From Pseudomonadota bacterium (GTDB lineage Bacteria > Pseudomonadota > Alphaproteobacteria > Caulobacterales > Caulobacteraceae), in contig JAEYQX010000087.1 in assembly GCA_023409795.1 (NCBI GenBank), positions 5,170 to 69,169 on the forward strand: a DNA stretch of 64,000 nt. The letters are read 5' to 3'. The position numbers and the translations under genes are program-made. The notes beneath the pieces were generated by a model. It made no database searches. It saw only the letters and a list, made by a program, of their open reading frames with translations, and was not told the DNA's origin. Positions within the stretch are counted from its first letter, which is position 1. The number at the start of each line of letters is the position of its first letter. Shown here piece after piece: positions 29,497 through 38,741 of this stretch.

Positions 29497-30375
29497 TCAG
29501 TAAACAGGCTTGCGCTGGGCGCGGATGACGTCAGGGCCGCCCACGGCGGCGACATAGACCTCGTGAGGAACATCGACGAAGCGGTCGTGATATTCGCGGT
29601 AGGCCCCCGGTTGGGCCGCTTCGACGTAGGTTTTCAGGTGGCCCATATCGATGTGGTAATCGGGCTCTGCGCTGGTCGGGTGGGCACCGAATTCCACCTC
29701 GGCCACGCCGGCAATCAGGGCGCGTTCGATGATGTTGAAACGGCTGTTCGCACGCAGGTCGAGTTCGGCGGTCGAAACCAGCTTCTCGGTCGTGACGAAG
29801 GTCTTTTTCGCGGCACGGGCCAGCAGTTCGTCAAACAGGGGATCGGGCGACAGGGTCAGCACATTGCCGCGCTCGTCCGAACGGTGGACGTGCAACAGCG
29901 CGGCGTCCAGGTGGATGGCCGGCATGGCCAGCAGGGTCTCGCCGTCGCCGAACGGACTCTCAACGGTTTTCGACAGTTCCGGCTGTTTGACCAGATCGGT
30001 GCCCAGGCCGATGCGGCTGGGCAGGAAGGGCACGCGCATGGCTGCGGCACGCAGGCCAAGCTGGTACAGGCCCTCGTCCAGTTCCAGAATGTCGAACTGG
30101 CCCTTCTGGCGGGCGGCACGGAAGTGCGGCTCCAGCGGGATCTGGTCCATGCTGACGAAGGAGAAGATCAGCTTCCTGATCTTGTCATTGGCGGCCAGAA
30201 CGCCAATGTCCGGCCCGCCATAGGCGACGACCGTCAGGTCTTTCACCTTGCTGCGGGCGATGGCGCGCACCAGCGCCATCGGCTTGCGGCGGGTGGCCCA
30301 GCCACCGATGCCGATCGTCATGCCGTCTTCGAGTTGGTCGACGATCTCGTCGAGGGTCATACGCTTGTCAGCCAT
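29497..30375 (-). CDS. ipdA: IpdA, alpha subunit of ring C hydrolase (CoA-transferase fold)
   Basis: A 292-residue family I CoA-transferase alpha-type subunit. It has DGMTIGIGGWATRRKPMALV, VVAYGGPDIGVL, the LPSRIGLGTDL loop and DAALLHVHRSDERGN. Partner of IpdB. It lies 3 bases from the hsaC stop, so ring A dioxygenase and ring C hydrolase are made from one transcript. Confidence 0.87.
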   Translation of the reverse strand: MADKRMTLDEIVDQLEDGMTIGIGGWATRRKPMALVRAIARSKVKDLTVVAYGGPDIGVLAANDKIRKLIFSFVSMDQIPLEPHFRAARQKGQFDILELDEGLYQLGLRAAAMRVPFLPSRIGLGTDLVKQPELSKTVESPFGDGETLLAMPAIHLDAALLHVHRSDERGNVLTLSPDPLFDELLARAAKKTFVTTEKLVSTAELDLRANSRFNIIERALIAGVAEVEFGAHPTSAEPDYHIDMGHLKTYVEAAQPGAYREYHDRFVDVPHEVYVAAVGGPDVIRAQRKPVY

Positions 30376-30378
30376 AAC

Positions 30379-31299
30379 TCAGTCCTCGGCCTCCCAGGCC
30401 CATTTGTGACCCCAGGCGCTGACAGCCATGCTGGTTGTCGGCACCCAGGTTTGCGGATCGATCACCAGACCGTTCCAGCCGTATTCGAGGTCGAAGCCGC
30501 CGGGCGTCTGCACATAGAAGGACACCATCTTGTCGTTCACATGCTGGCCCAGGGTTGCGGAAATCGGGATGGCTCCCTTGCTCTTCAGGGCGCGGTCATA
30601 GGCGCGGCCCACATCGGCCAGATTGGCCACTTCGAGCATGATGTGGACGGCACCGTTCGGGCTTTCCGGCATCTCGCCGATCGCCAGCGAATGGTGGCGC
30701 CCGTTGCGGGCATGCATGAAGGCAAAGCCCACGCCCGGATCGTCGCGCCCACCGCCTTGCAGATAGAATCGGCCCAGATCGGTGTCCCTGAAGCCCAGCA
30801 CCTCCTTGTAGAAGGCGTGCACGGTTTCAAAGGTCGGGGCGGTCAGGACGAGGTGACCCATGCCCAGGTCACCGTTGTCACCGGTAACAAAGCCGCTGGT
30901 TCCGGCTTTCGAGCTGAACGGCACGTAGTCGTAGAAACGACCGTAGAAGAGTTCGAAGGCGTGGCCGTCCGGATCGCTTGAGCGCACGACCTCGTAGGCC
31001 ATCCGGGCGCGGGCCTCCAGGACATCGACCTGTTCCACGGGACGGCCCGCTGCCTGCAGGGCGCTTACCGCCTGGTCGAAACTGGCCTTGTCAGCCAATT
31101 CCCATCCCGGTGCGATGAAGCGATCCTGCAGGCCCTTCTGGATCCAGAAGCGGAAAGGGCGGTCGTCGATGCGGAACAGCATGACGTCCGGGTTATCCGA
31201 CGGCTGCTCCATCATGCCGAGGAAATCCACGGCGAAGGCCCGCCACCGATCCAGGTCGGTCGCCTCCACCACAATATACCCCAAAGAGCTAACGGCCAT
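30379..31299 (-). CDS. hsaC: HsaC/TesB extradiol dioxygenase
   Basis: A 306-residue two-domain type I extradiol dioxygenase. The Fe(II) ligands are His149 (GMGHLVL), His219 (AVHIMLEV) and Glu272 (GFDLEYGW); acid-base His is in NGRHHSLAIG. The enzyme cleaves the catechol 3,4-DHSA (ring A after 9,10-opening) to 4,9-DSHA. It heads the long minus-strand operon and is divergent from hsaA across a 135-base promoter region with a paired operator. Confidence 0.9.
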   Translation of the reverse strand: MAVSSLGYIVVEATDLDRWRAFAVDFLGMMEQPSDNPDVMLFRIDDRPFRFWIQKGLQDRFIAPGWELADKASFDQAVSALQAAGRPVEQVDVLEARARMAYEVVRSSDPDGHAFELFYGRFYDYVPFSSKAGTSGFVTGDNGDLGMGHLVLTAPTFETVHAFYKEVLGFRDTDLGRFYLQGGGRDDPGVGFAFMHARNGRHHSLAIGEMPESPNGAVHIMLEVANLADVGRAYDRALKSKGAIPISATLGQHVNDKMVSFYVQTPGGFDLEYGWNGLVIDPQTWVPTTSMAVSAWGHKWAWEAED

Positions 31300-31351
31300 C
31301 TGTCGGAACCTCCCCTGTGGCGACGCCTGAAAATTTGTCGCCTGTGCTCGC

Positions 31352-31393
31352 TTGACGATTTGCGTATCAATTAATATCGCTTTTTACGCAATA
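31352..31393. promoter_or_regulatory. Divergent hsaC/hsaA promoter with paired TACGCA operator
   Basis: ATTTGCGTA (31358-31366) and TACGCAATA (31385-31393) form the pattern TGCGTA-N18-TACGCA, which spans 30 bases. The same 30-base geometry occurs between kstD and kshA. A TTGACG at 31352-31357 could be a -35 box for hsaA, with the first half-site directly behind it, fitting repression. Confidence 0.6.
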
Positions 31394-31434
31394 TGAAAGT
31401 TATATCCGCTTTCGAGCAAAAGGATGCAAGTCAG

Positions 31435-32664
31435 ATGGTCGATATCTCTGCGCCTGTGGCGACCAAGGAATCTGGTGTGGGCGAGGCTGCGGCCCCGACG
31501 GCGGCAGAGCTGATCGCACGGGCCCGCGCTCTGATCCCGGCCATCCGGTCACGCGCGGCACAATGCACGGCCGAGCGCCGGGTCCCGTCCGAGACGATCC
31601 GGGAGCTTCAGGACGCTGGCCTCTTCAAGATTCTCCAGCCGAAGCGCTGGGGCGGTTATGAAATGGAGCCGAACGTCTTCTTCGAGGTGCAGAAGCTGCT
31701 GGCGCAGGGCTGCATGTCGACGGGCTGGGTTTATGGCGTGGTCGGTGGCCACCCTTATGAACTGGCCCTGTTCCCGCATCAGGCACAGGTGGATGTGTGG
31801 GGCGAGGACAACAGCGTCCTGATCTCCTCGTCCTATCAGCCGGTCGGCAAGATCGAGCGGGTCGAGGGCGGCTACAGGCTGTCAGGCCACTGGGGCTTTT
31901 CGTCGGGTTCGGAACACTGCAATTGGGTGCTGCTGGGGGCGATGATCCCGCCCGCCAATCCGGGCGATGCGCCGGACATGCGCACCTTCCTGGTGCCGCG
32001 CAGCGACTACCGTATCGAGGATGCCTGGTACACCTTCGGACTTCAGGGCACCGGCAGCCAGGACATTGTTGTCGAAGGTGCCTTCGTGCCTGAGCATCGC
32101 ACGCACAAGTCGGTTGACGGCTTCCTGTGCAACAATCCGGGGCAGGTCGAGAACGACGGCCCGCTGTATCGCCTGCCGTGGGCGCAGGTGTTCCTGCGTC
32201 TGGTCTCGACCTCGTGCCTTGGCGCGACGACGGCGGCTCTGGATGCGGCGACCGCCATCATGGAAAACCGCGTCTCGACCAATACCGGCAAGGCCTCCAA
32301 GGCCGATCCCGTGCTGCAGGGCGCGATTGCCCGCGGCCGCGCCGAGGTGGACGAGATGGAAACCGTCCTGCGCCGCAACATGGACCTGCTCTACAGCCGC
32401 TCGGTCGCGGGCGAGGAAGCCACTATGGAAGAGCGCGCGCGCTTCCGTTATCAGTCGGCTTCGGTGGCCCGTCGCTGTGCCGATATTGTCGATACGCTGC
32501 TGCCGCTGCTGGGCGGTCGCGCCATCTATATGCACAGCCCGCTGATCCAGCCGTGGCTGGACCTGAACGCGGCCCGCGCCCATGTCGCCAATGATCCGGG
32601 CAATATGGCCGGCGATGTCATCGGCACCCGCGCCGGTCAGCCGCCCGCCTTCATGTTTATCTGA
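31435..32664 (+). CDS. hsaA: HsaA/TesA2 flavin-dependent 3-HSA hydroxylase, oxygenase component
   Basis: A 409-residue group D flavin monooxygenase with the acyl-CoA dehydrogenase fold. It has LIPAIRSRAAQCTAERRVP, the CMSTGWVYGVVGGHP block, GHWGFSSGSEHCNW and GLQGTGSQDIVVE, all typical of HsaA and related hydroxylases that use reduced flavin. It hydroxylates 3-HSA at C4 to the catechol used by HsaC. The ATG at 31435 is preferred, since the ATG at 31393 overlaps the operator and AAGGA at 31420-31424 serves the later one. First gene of the hsaADBEGF operon. Confidence 0.9.
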   Translation: MVDISAPVATKESGVGEAAAPTAAELIARARALIPAIRSRAAQCTAERRVPSETIRELQDAGLFKILQPKRWGGYEMEPNVFFEVQKLLAQGCMSTGWVYGVVGGHPYELALFPHQAQVDVWGEDNSVLISSSYQPVGKIERVEGGYRLSGHWGFSSGSEHCNWVLLGAMIPPANPGDAPDMRTFLVPRSDYRIEDAWYTFGLQGTGSQDIVVEGAFVPEHRTHKSVDGFLCNNPGQVENDGPLYRLPWAQVFLRLVSTSCLGATTAALDAATAIMENRVSTNTGKASKADPVLQGAIARGRAEVDEMETVLRRNMDLLYSRSVAGEEATMEERARFRYQSASVARRCADIVDTLLPLLGGRAIYMHSPLIQPWLDLNAARAHVANDPGNMAGDVIGTRAGQPPAFMFI

Positions 32665-32672
32665 GGCCGGCC

Positions 32673-33491
32673 ATGACCCGAGCAGCCAGTACCCGCGCCG
32701 TTCATCGCGTCAGCGGCGGCCATGATATCTGCATCCAGGAAGCCGGTTCGGGTCCTGCCGTGGTGTTCATCCACGGCAGTGGGCCGGGTGCATCGGGGCT
32801 GTCGAACTTCCGCCAGAACGTCGATGCCTTCGTTGAGGCCGGTTTCCGCGTCATCCTGCCGGACATGATCGGTTATGGCGCGTCGTCGAAGCCCGAGGGC
32901 ATCGACTATACGCTGCACCTGTTTACCGACACGCTTTACGAAGCGCTGAAGGCCCACGGCATCGAAAAGGCCACGCTGGTCGGCAACTCGCTGGGTGGTG
33001 GCGTCGCGATACAGATCGCCTTGAATGATCCGGCCTTCGTCGATCGTCTGGTCCTGATGTCGCCGGGCTGTATCGAGGAACTGCCGGTCTATTTTGCCAT
33101 GCCGGGCATTGCCAATATGCGCAGCGCTTTCGGCAGTCCCGAGTTCAGCATCGCGGACCAGCGCCGACTGGCCGAAAGCCTCGTTTTTGACCCGGTGCAC
33201 GTCACCAATTCCCTGGTCGAGGAACGCTTTGCCGTGGCCACGCGGCAGCCCAAGGATGTGCTGGCCCGGATGAAGACGCACAATCTGCGTGACCGCCTGC
33301 ACGAACTGAAGATGCCCATCCTCGGCTACTGGGGTTTCAACGACCAGTTCATGCCCCTGAGCGGCATCGACTACTTCCTGGCCGATTGCGAGGACGCCCG
33401 TTTCGTCACCTTCAACAAGGTCGGCCACTGGGTCCAGGTCGAGCGCGCCGAAGAGTTCAACCGTTATACGCTGGAGTTTCTGCGTGGGTGA
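32673..33491 (+). CDS. hsaD: HsaD/TesD meta-cleavage product hydrolase
   Basis: A 272-residue alpha/beta hydrolase. The triad is Ser106 (GNSLGGG), Asp224 (GFNDQFMP) and His252 (VGHWVQVE). The oxyanion part HGSGPGASGLSNF is the hallmark of C-C bond hydrolases of meta-cleavage pathways. It splits 4,9-DSHA into the C/D-ring acid (DOHNAA) and 2-hydroxyhexa-2,4-dienoate. It starts 9 bases after the hsaA stop. Confidence 0.92.
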   Translation: MTRAASTRAVHRVSGGHDICIQEAGSGPAVVFIHGSGPGASGLSNFRQNVDAFVEAGFRVILPDMIGYGASSKPEGIDYTLHLFTDTLYEALKAHGIEKATLVGNSLGGGVAIQIALNDPAFVDRLVLMSPGCIEELPVYFAMPGIANMRSAFGSPEFSIADQRRLAESLVFDPVHVTNSLVEERFAVATRQPKDVLARMKTHNLRDRLHELKMPILGYWGFNDQFMPLSGIDYFLADCEDARFVTFNKVGHWVQVERAEEFNRYTLEFLRG

Positions 33492-33498
33492 ACCGGCG

Positions 33499-33975
33499 AT
33501 GACACAGGACCTGTCGGCGGGGCTGAGGGATGCCATGCGCCGTCTGGCCTCGGCCGTGGCCGTGGTGTCGGGACGCAGCCGTGATGGCGGTGCGGTCGGC
33601 ATGGCGGCAACGTCCGTCACCTCCCTGTCGATGTCGCCGCCGTCGCTGCTGGTGTGCATCAACCGGCAGGCGGGACTGCATGCCAGCATGTTCATCGGCG
33701 CGCGTTTCAACGTGAACCTGCTGGGCGTCCAGCATCGCGAGGTGGCCAATGCCTTTGGCGGCTCCATGGCCCGCGAGCTGCGCTTTGGCGTCGGCCAGTG
33801 GGCCGATGATGTGCAGGGACTTCCGGCCCTGTCGGACGCCCAGGCGGTGGTCGGCTGCGAAGTGGACCGCATCGTCACCTATGGCACCCATTCGATTGTC
33901 GTGGGTGCCGTGCGCGAGGTGCGCGTCTGCGGTGAATGCCAGCCTCTGATCTATCAGGACGGACGTTATCTATGA
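33499..33975 (+). CDS. hsaB: HsaB flavin reductase component
   Basis: A 158-residue flavin reductase domain protein that supplies reduced flavin to HsaA. It has MRRLASAVAVVSG, GMAATSVTSLSMSPPSLLVC and FNVNLLGVQHREVA. The ATG at 33499 fits the family N-terminus; an in-frame GTG at 33484 would overlap hsaD. The stop overlaps the hsaE start (ATGA). Confidence 0.9.
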   Translation: MTQDLSAGLRDAMRRLASAVAVVSGRSRDGGAVGMAATSVTSLSMSPPSLLVCINRQAGLHASMFIGARFNVNLLGVQHREVANAFGGSMARELRFGVGQWADDVQGLPALSDAQAVVGCEVDRIVTYGTHSIVVGAVREVRVCGECQPLIYQDGRYL

Positions 33976-34748
33976 GCCGGCATCAGGATTTTGCCGAACA
34001 ACTGCACGCGGCCCTGCGCGGGGGGCGCGTGATCGCGCCGCTGATCGAACAGGACCCTTCGCTGACCATCGATGATGCCTATGCCATCTCGCTGGAAGTG
34101 CTGAAGCGCCGCACGGCCGAGGGTGAAAAGGTCATCGGCAAGAAGATCGGCGTCACCTCCAGGGTGGTGCAGGACATGCTGGGCGTGGACCAGCCGGACT
34201 TCGGCTTCATGACCGACCGCATGTATGTCGAGGGTGACATCGACATTGCGGCCCACAAGCTGATCGCGCCGCGCGCCGAGGCGGAAATCGCCTTTGTGCT
34301 GAAATCGCCCCTGAAAGGTCCGGGCGTGACCGAGGCTGATGTTCTGGCCGCGACCGGCAAGGTCGTTGCCTGTTTCGAGATCGTCGACAGCCGCATCCGC
34401 GACTGGAAGATCGGCATCGTCGATACGGTGGCCGACAATGCCTCGTGCGGGGTGTTTGTGCTGGGCGACGAACACGATGATCCGGCGGCGCTGGACCTAC
34501 CGAACCTCAAGGTGATGGTGAAGAAGAACGGGGCCTTCCTGTCCGAAGGTTTCGGTTCGGCCGTACAGGGGTCGCCGCTGACGGCGGTGGCATGGCTGGC
34601 CAATACGCTGGGCCGATACGGCGTCACGCTGGATGCGGGCGATGTGATCCTGTCGGGATCGCTGGTGCCGCTGGCCGATGCGGTCGCCGGTGATGAATTC
34701 GAGATGGAACTGGACGGAGTGGGGCGCTGTGTCGCCCGCTTCCGCTAG
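33972..34748 (+). CDS. hsaE: HsaE 2-hydroxyhexa-2,4-dienoate hydratase
   Basis: A 258-residue fumarylacetoacetase-fold hydratase of the MhpD/DmpE type. Features: KVIGKKIGVTSRVVQDMLGV, GFMTDRM, PRAEAEIAFVL (metal-binding Glu pair), ACFEIVDSRIRDWKI, DNASCGVFVLG. It adds water to the C6 dienoate released by HsaD. It is translationally coupled to hsaB. Confidence 0.92.
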   Translation: MSRHQDFAEQLHAALRGGRVIAPLIEQDPSLTIDDAYAISLEVLKRRTAEGEKVIGKKIGVTSRVVQDMLGVDQPDFGFMTDRMYVEGDIDIAAHKLIAPRAEAEIAFVLKSPLKGPGVTEADVLAATGKVVACFEIVDSRIRDWKIGIVDTVADNASCGVFVLGDEHDDPAALDLPNLKVMVKKNGAFLSEGFGSAVQGSPLTAVAWLANTLGRYGVTLDAGDVILSGSLVPLADAVAGDEFEMELDGVGRCVARFR

Positions 34749-34772
34749 GGGCACGAGCCCGAGGGGATAGTG

Positions 34773-35711
34773 ATGAGCAGAGTAAAGTGCGCGATCATCG
34801 GATCGGGTAATATCGGCACGGATCTGATGGAAAAGCTGATCCGCTATCCGAAGAATCTGGAACTGGCAGCGGTGGTCGGTGTCGATCCCGCGTCCGAAGG
34901 TCTGGCCCGCGCGCGCGCGCATGGCGTGTTCGCCACCCATGAAGGTCTGGCCGGCCTGGTGGCATCGGATGTCTATGCCGAGATCGGTGTCGTGTTCGAC
35001 GCCACCTCGGCTTATGCCCACAAGGACCACGACGCCCGTCTGCGTGCCGATGGCAAGCTGGTGGTCGATCTGACGCCTGCGGCCATCGGTCCCTTTGTGG
35101 TTCCGGCGGTGAACGGGGACGAGAACCTCGACAGCGGCAACGTCAACATGGTGACCTGCGGCGGTCAGGCCACCATTCCGATGGTGGCGGCAGTCAGCCA
35201 GGTCGCCAATGTGCGTTATGCCGAGATCATCGCCTCGGTGTCGTCGCGTTCGGCAGGGCCGGGCACGCGCGCCAATATCGACGAGTTCACCCGCACGACC
35301 GCCCGCGCCATCGAAAAGGTTGGCGGTGCCGAGCAGGGCAAGGCCATCATCATCCTGAACCCTGCCGAACCGCCCATGATCATGCGCGACACGGTGTTCA
35401 CCCTGTCGGACGGCGCGGACGAGGATGCGATCCGCGCCTCTGTCGAGGCCATGCTCGCCAAGGTCAGCGCCTATGTTCCGGGCTATCGCCTGAAGCAGCA
35501 GGTGCAGTTCGAACGCTTCGGCGACAACAATCCGCTGACCATTCCGGGCCGGGGCCAGTTCAAGGGCATCAAGACCTCCATCTTCCTCGAAGTGGAAGGG
35601 GCAGGGGACTATCTGCCGCCCTATGCCGGCAATCTCGACATCATGACTGCGGCCGCCAAGGCCACGGGCGAACTCCTGGCCGCCCGCCGCCAAGAGAAGG
35701 AGGCCGCATAA
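34773..35711 (+). CDS. hsaG: HsaG acylating aldehyde dehydrogenase
   Basis: A 312-residue DmpF/BphJ-type enzyme that converts propanal (from HsaF) to propanoyl-CoA with NAD+ and CoA. NAD-binding [11 protein letters not shown] at the N-terminus, catalytic Cys129 in MVTCGGQAT, and the [13 protein letters not shown] and NLDIMTAAA stretches are clear. ATG at 34773 has GAGGGG at 34761-34766; the GTG just before it at 34770 is less well spaced. The last base of its stop is the first base of the hsaF start. Confidence 0.92.
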   Translation: MSRVKCAIIGSGNIGTDLMEKLIRYPKNLELAAVVGVDPASEGLARARAHGVFATHEGLAGLVASDVYAEIGVVFDATSAYAHKDHDARLRADGKLVVDLTPAAIGPFVVPAVNGDENLDSGNVNMVTCGGQATIPMVAAVSQVANVRYAEIIASVSSRSAGPGTRANIDEFTRTTARAIEKVGGAEQGKAIIILNPAEPPMIMRDTVFTLSDGADEDAIRASVEAMLAKVSAYVPGYRLKQQVQFERFGDNNPLTIPGRGQFKGIKTSIFLEVEGAGDYLPPYAGNLDIMTAAAKATGELLAARRQEKEAA

Positions 35712-36745
35712 TGGGCTTCGATGTGACCAAGGACCGCCTGTATATCCAGGACGTGACCCTGCGCGACGGCATGCACGCCATCCGTCACATGTATGGTCTG
35801 GATCAGGTGCGCGACATCGCCCGCGCCCTGGACCGGGCCGGTGTTTCCGCCATCGAGGTCGCCCACGGCGACGGCCTGTCGGGGGCCAGCTTCAACTATG
35901 GCTTCGGGGCGCACACCGACTGGGAATGGCTGGAAGCCGTTGCCGAAGTGCTGGAAAAATCGGTTCTGACCACCCTGATCCTGCCGGGTGTCGGCACGGT
36001 CGAGGAACTGAAACGCGCCTATGATATCGGTGTGCGTTCGGTCCGCGTGGCCACCCTCTGCACTGAAGCCGACGTGTCCAGGCAGCACATCGGCATCGCC
36101 CGCGATCTGGGTATGGACGTCTCGGGCTTCCTGATGATGAGCCACATGATCGAGCCGGACGCCTTGGCCCAGCAGGCGCTGCTGATGGAATCCTATGGGG
36201 CCCAGTGCGTCTATGTGACCGACAGTGGCGGTGCGCTGGACATGGACGGCGTCAAGGCCCGCTTCGAAGCTTATGACCGTGTGCTGAAGCCGGAAACCGA
36301 GCGCGGCATCCATGCCCACCACAACCTGTCGCTGGGCGTGGCCAATTCGATCGTGGCGGCCCAGTGCGGTGCCGTTCGCATCGACGCCAGCCTGACGGGC
36401 ATGGGCGCAGGGGCCGGCAATGCGCCGCTGGAAGTCTTCATCGCCGCCGCTGACCGCAAGGGCTGGAACCACGGTTGCGACGTCAGCGCCCTGATCGACG
36501 CGGCCGAGGACATCGTGCGCCCGCTCCAGGACCGGCCTGTCCGCGTGGACCGCGAGACCCTGAGCCTCGGCTATGCGGGGGTCTATTCGTCCTTCCTGCG
36601 CCACGCCGAAAAGGCCGCCGAAGACTATGGTTTGTCCACGAAGGACATCCTCGTCGAACTGGGCCGCCGCCGCATGGTGGGCGGTCAGGAAGACATGATC
36701 GTCGATGTGGCCCTGGATATGCTCAAGGCCCGGGAAACGGCCTGA
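35711..36745 (+). CDS. hsaF: HsaF 4-hydroxy-2-oxohexanoate aldolase
   Basis: A 344-residue DmpG/BphI-type metal-dependent aldolase producing pyruvate and propanal. It has the TLRDGMHAI motif (metal Asp), [17 protein letters not shown] and HAHHNLSLG (metal His pair), then the C-terminal domain that binds HsaG for channelling. Adjacent hsaG overlaps it by one base, matching the physical complex of the two enzymes. Confidence 0.93.
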   Translation: MGFDVTKDRLYIQDVTLRDGMHAIRHMYGLDQVRDIARALDRAGVSAIEVAHGDGLSGASFNYGFGAHTDWEWLEAVAEVLEKSVLTTLILPGVGTVEELKRAYDIGVRSVRVATLCTEADVSRQHIGIARDLGMDVSGFLMMSHMIEPDALAQQALLMESYGAQCVYVTDSGGALDMDGVKARFEAYDRVLKPETERGIHAHHNLSLGVANSIVAAQCGAVRIDASLTGMGAGAGNAPLEVFIAAADRKGWNHGCDVSALIDAAEDIVRPLQDRPVRVDRETLSLGYAGVYSSFLRHAEKAAEDYGLSTKDILVELGRRRMVGGQEDMIVDVALDMLKARETA

Positions 36746-36748
36746 TCC

Positions 36749-37540
36749 ATGAGGCTGGCGCTTGACCATCTGACGGTCGGGGATGCAGCGCCCTGGCGGC
36801 TGGTTGAGGTCGCTGCCGACGCAGGCTATTCAGCCGCCTGCCTTTTCCTGCATGGCATGACCGTCCTGCCCTGCCTGCCGGCCTATTCCCTGCTGGATGA
36901 CGCCCGGGCCCTGGCCCGCACCCAGCAAGCCCTTGAGCGCACCGGGCTGGCGGTTGACCTGGTCTATCCCTTCACCCTGACCAGCCGTACCCGTCCCGAA
37001 GCGTTCAGTTGGGCTCTCCAGGTCGCAGCCGAGCTTGGAGCCCACGGCGTCAATCTTCTGGCCTATGACCGCGACCCGGCTCGGTGCCAGGATCAGCTGG
37101 GGGCGGTGGCCGACATGGCTTCAGGCTTGGGTCTGCAAACCTTCCTGGAATTCTACCCGCAATCGGCAATCAAGGGCTTGGGGGAGGCGGCGGCCATGGT
37201 CCGGGCGGTTGGCCGGACCAATCTGAAGATCAATGTCGATATCCTGCATCTGTATCGCTCGGACAGCGCCATTGATGACCTGCCCGCCGCCGCCGACTGT
37301 ATCGGCTATGCCCAGATTGCCGATGGACCGGTCAGCTTCTCGGGGAACCGCGACCGCGAGGCGGCCAGCCAGCGCGCCTTGCCCGGCGAGGGGCAGTTCG
37401 ACATGGCGGGTTTCCTGGCGGCCCTGCCCAATGGCACCCGCATAAGCGTCGAAGCGCCGGATGACGACGCCATCCTGGGTGGCGTTTCGGACATCGCCCG
37501 CGCCCGCCGGGCCTGGAAGCGGGCCTCGGCCGTCCTCTGA
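36749..37540 (+). CDS. Xylose isomerase-like TIM-barrel protein of unknown role
   Basis: A 263-residue protein of the sugar phosphate isomerase/epimerase (AP endonuclease 2) fold. Signs are TFLEFYPQSAIK, INVDILHLYRS (Asp/His metal-type residues), IGYAQIADGP and ISVEAPDDD, at the strand ends where this fold binds metal. It starts 3 bases after hsaF, so it is co-transcribed with the ring A genes, but no known step of the 9,10-seco pathway needs it. Last gene of the operon. Confidence 0.75.
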   Translation: MRLALDHLTVGDAAPWRLVEVAADAGYSAACLFLHGMTVLPCLPAYSLLDDARALARTQQALERTGLAVDLVYPFTLTSRTRPEAFSWALQVAAELGAHGVNLLAYDRDPARCQDQLGAVADMASGLGLQTFLEFYPQSAIKGLGEAAAMVRAVGRTNLKINVDILHLYRSDSAIDDLPAAADCIGYAQIADGPVSFSGNRDREAASQRALPGEGQFDMAGFLAALPNGTRISVEAPDDDAILGGVSDIARARRAWKRASAVL

Positions 37541-37562
37541 TACGCTAAGCCGTTCTACTCAC

Positions 37563-37710
37563 CGCCCAGGATACGGCCAAAGGATGCAGCTTCAGCCGTA
37601 TCCGGGCGATGCAGGGTCTCCGATCAGGAGACCCTTTCCCTCCACACGAGACTGGCGCGCTCGTAAGGGTAGGGAAGGTTTTCATGTCCTGACCGTTCGG
37701 CCAGGACATG
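37563..37710. terminator. Three consecutive hairpins between convergent operons
   Basis: Stem 1: 37563-37577 with 37595-37608, one bulged A. Stem 2: 37614-37621 with 37627-37634, perfect, followed by TTT, the best terminator candidate for the hsa operon. Stem 3: 37683-37694 with 37699-37710, one mismatch and a GTTC loop, placed for the minus-strand operon ending at 37758. The stretch 37541-37757 holds no gene. Confidence 0.7.
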
Positions 37711-37757
37711 ATGAGGCCTGTCGGGCTGGGCCGAAAGCGCCGCAGTTTTCCCGGTCG

Positions 37758-38729
37758 TCATGAGGTCTTCAGGCGAGCCAGCTCATCGGCAGTCAGACGG
37801 ATCGATGCGGCCTTCAGGCTTTCCTCGACCTGGGTGACACTGGAGGCCCCGATGATGGGCACGGTCTGCAGGGGCTGGTTGACCAGATAGGCCAGCACCA
37901 GATCATTGATGCTGATGCCCTTGGCTCCGGCCATTTCCTTCAGGACCGGCAAGCGCGCGCGGTTGGCGTCGTTCAGGTACATAGCCTTGAGGTCATCGCG
38001 CAGAGCCTCTTCGCCATCCTGGGCCAGCTTGGTGAAGACACCGCGGCTTTGCCCGGCATAGGGCACCATCGGCAGGCCACCCGCATGGACCGGCTGCAGA
38101 CCATCCTCATAATAGAAGCCATAGCCGGCGGCCGCTGCACCTTCGGCGTTCGGAACTGCCAGGCCCCAGAAGGGCTGGATGGCGGCAAAACCGGCATGAC
38201 CAACCGATCGGGCATAGGCCTGCGCCTCGTCAATGCGGGCGGGTGTCCAGTTGGAGGCACCGAAGTAGCGGATACGGCCGGCCTTCTGGTGCTCGATCAG
38301 GGCGTCGATGATGGTCTGGACCGACACAGCGGGATTGTCGGCGTGCAGCCAATAGAGGTCGATCGTCTCAATGCCGAGGTGCTCAAGGCTTTCGCCCAGG
38401 TCAGAGGTGATGTCCTCGGGCGTGACGCGAGGACGCCAGTCACCGACGCGCATGTCGAAGAAGCCGCCCTTGGTAGCGATGACCAGGTCTGCACGGTTGC
38501 GGGTTTTCAGCCAGGCCCCAATTGCGCGCTCACTCGCACCCTTGGGGGCATCGGGAATCCAGTCGCCATAGGAACGGGCGGTGTCGATGAAGTTGCCCCC
38601 GCCCGCAACGAAGGCATCGAGCAGACTGTCGGACTTGGCCTGGTCATAGGCCGTGCCGAACATATTGGTGCCCAGGCACAGGGCGCTGACCTTGAGCGTG
38701 GTCTGGCCCAGTTGATGATGATCGAGCAT
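37758..38729 (-). CDS. Aldo/keto reductase
   Basis: A 323-residue NADPH-dependent aldo/keto reductase barrel. It has LGTNMFG, the active-site FIDTARSYGD (Asp and Tyr) and IATKGG (Lys), LYWLHADNP (His), and a C-terminal PIIGASSVTQVEESL nucleotide-binding part. It could reduce a keto or aldehyde intermediate. Last gene of the minus-strand operon from 43495, 12 bases after its upstream neighbour. Substrate unknown. Confidence 0.87.
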   Translation of the reverse strand: MLDHHQLGQTTLKVSALCLGTNMFGTAYDQAKSDSLLDAFVAGGGNFIDTARSYGDWIPDAPKGASERAIGAWLKTRNRADLVIATKGGFFDMRVGDWRPRVTPEDITSDLGESLEHLGIETIDLYWLHADNPAVSVQTIIDALIEHQKAGRIRYFGASNWTPARIDEAQAYARSVGHAGFAAIQPFWGLAVPNAEGAAAAGYGFYYEDGLQPVHAGGLPMVPYAGQSRGVFTKLAQDGEEALRDDLKAMYLNDANRARLPVLKEMAGAKGISINDLVLAYLVNQPLQTVPIIGASSVTQVEESLKAASIRLTADELARLKTS

Positions 38730-38741
38730 GTTGTCTCCGTC

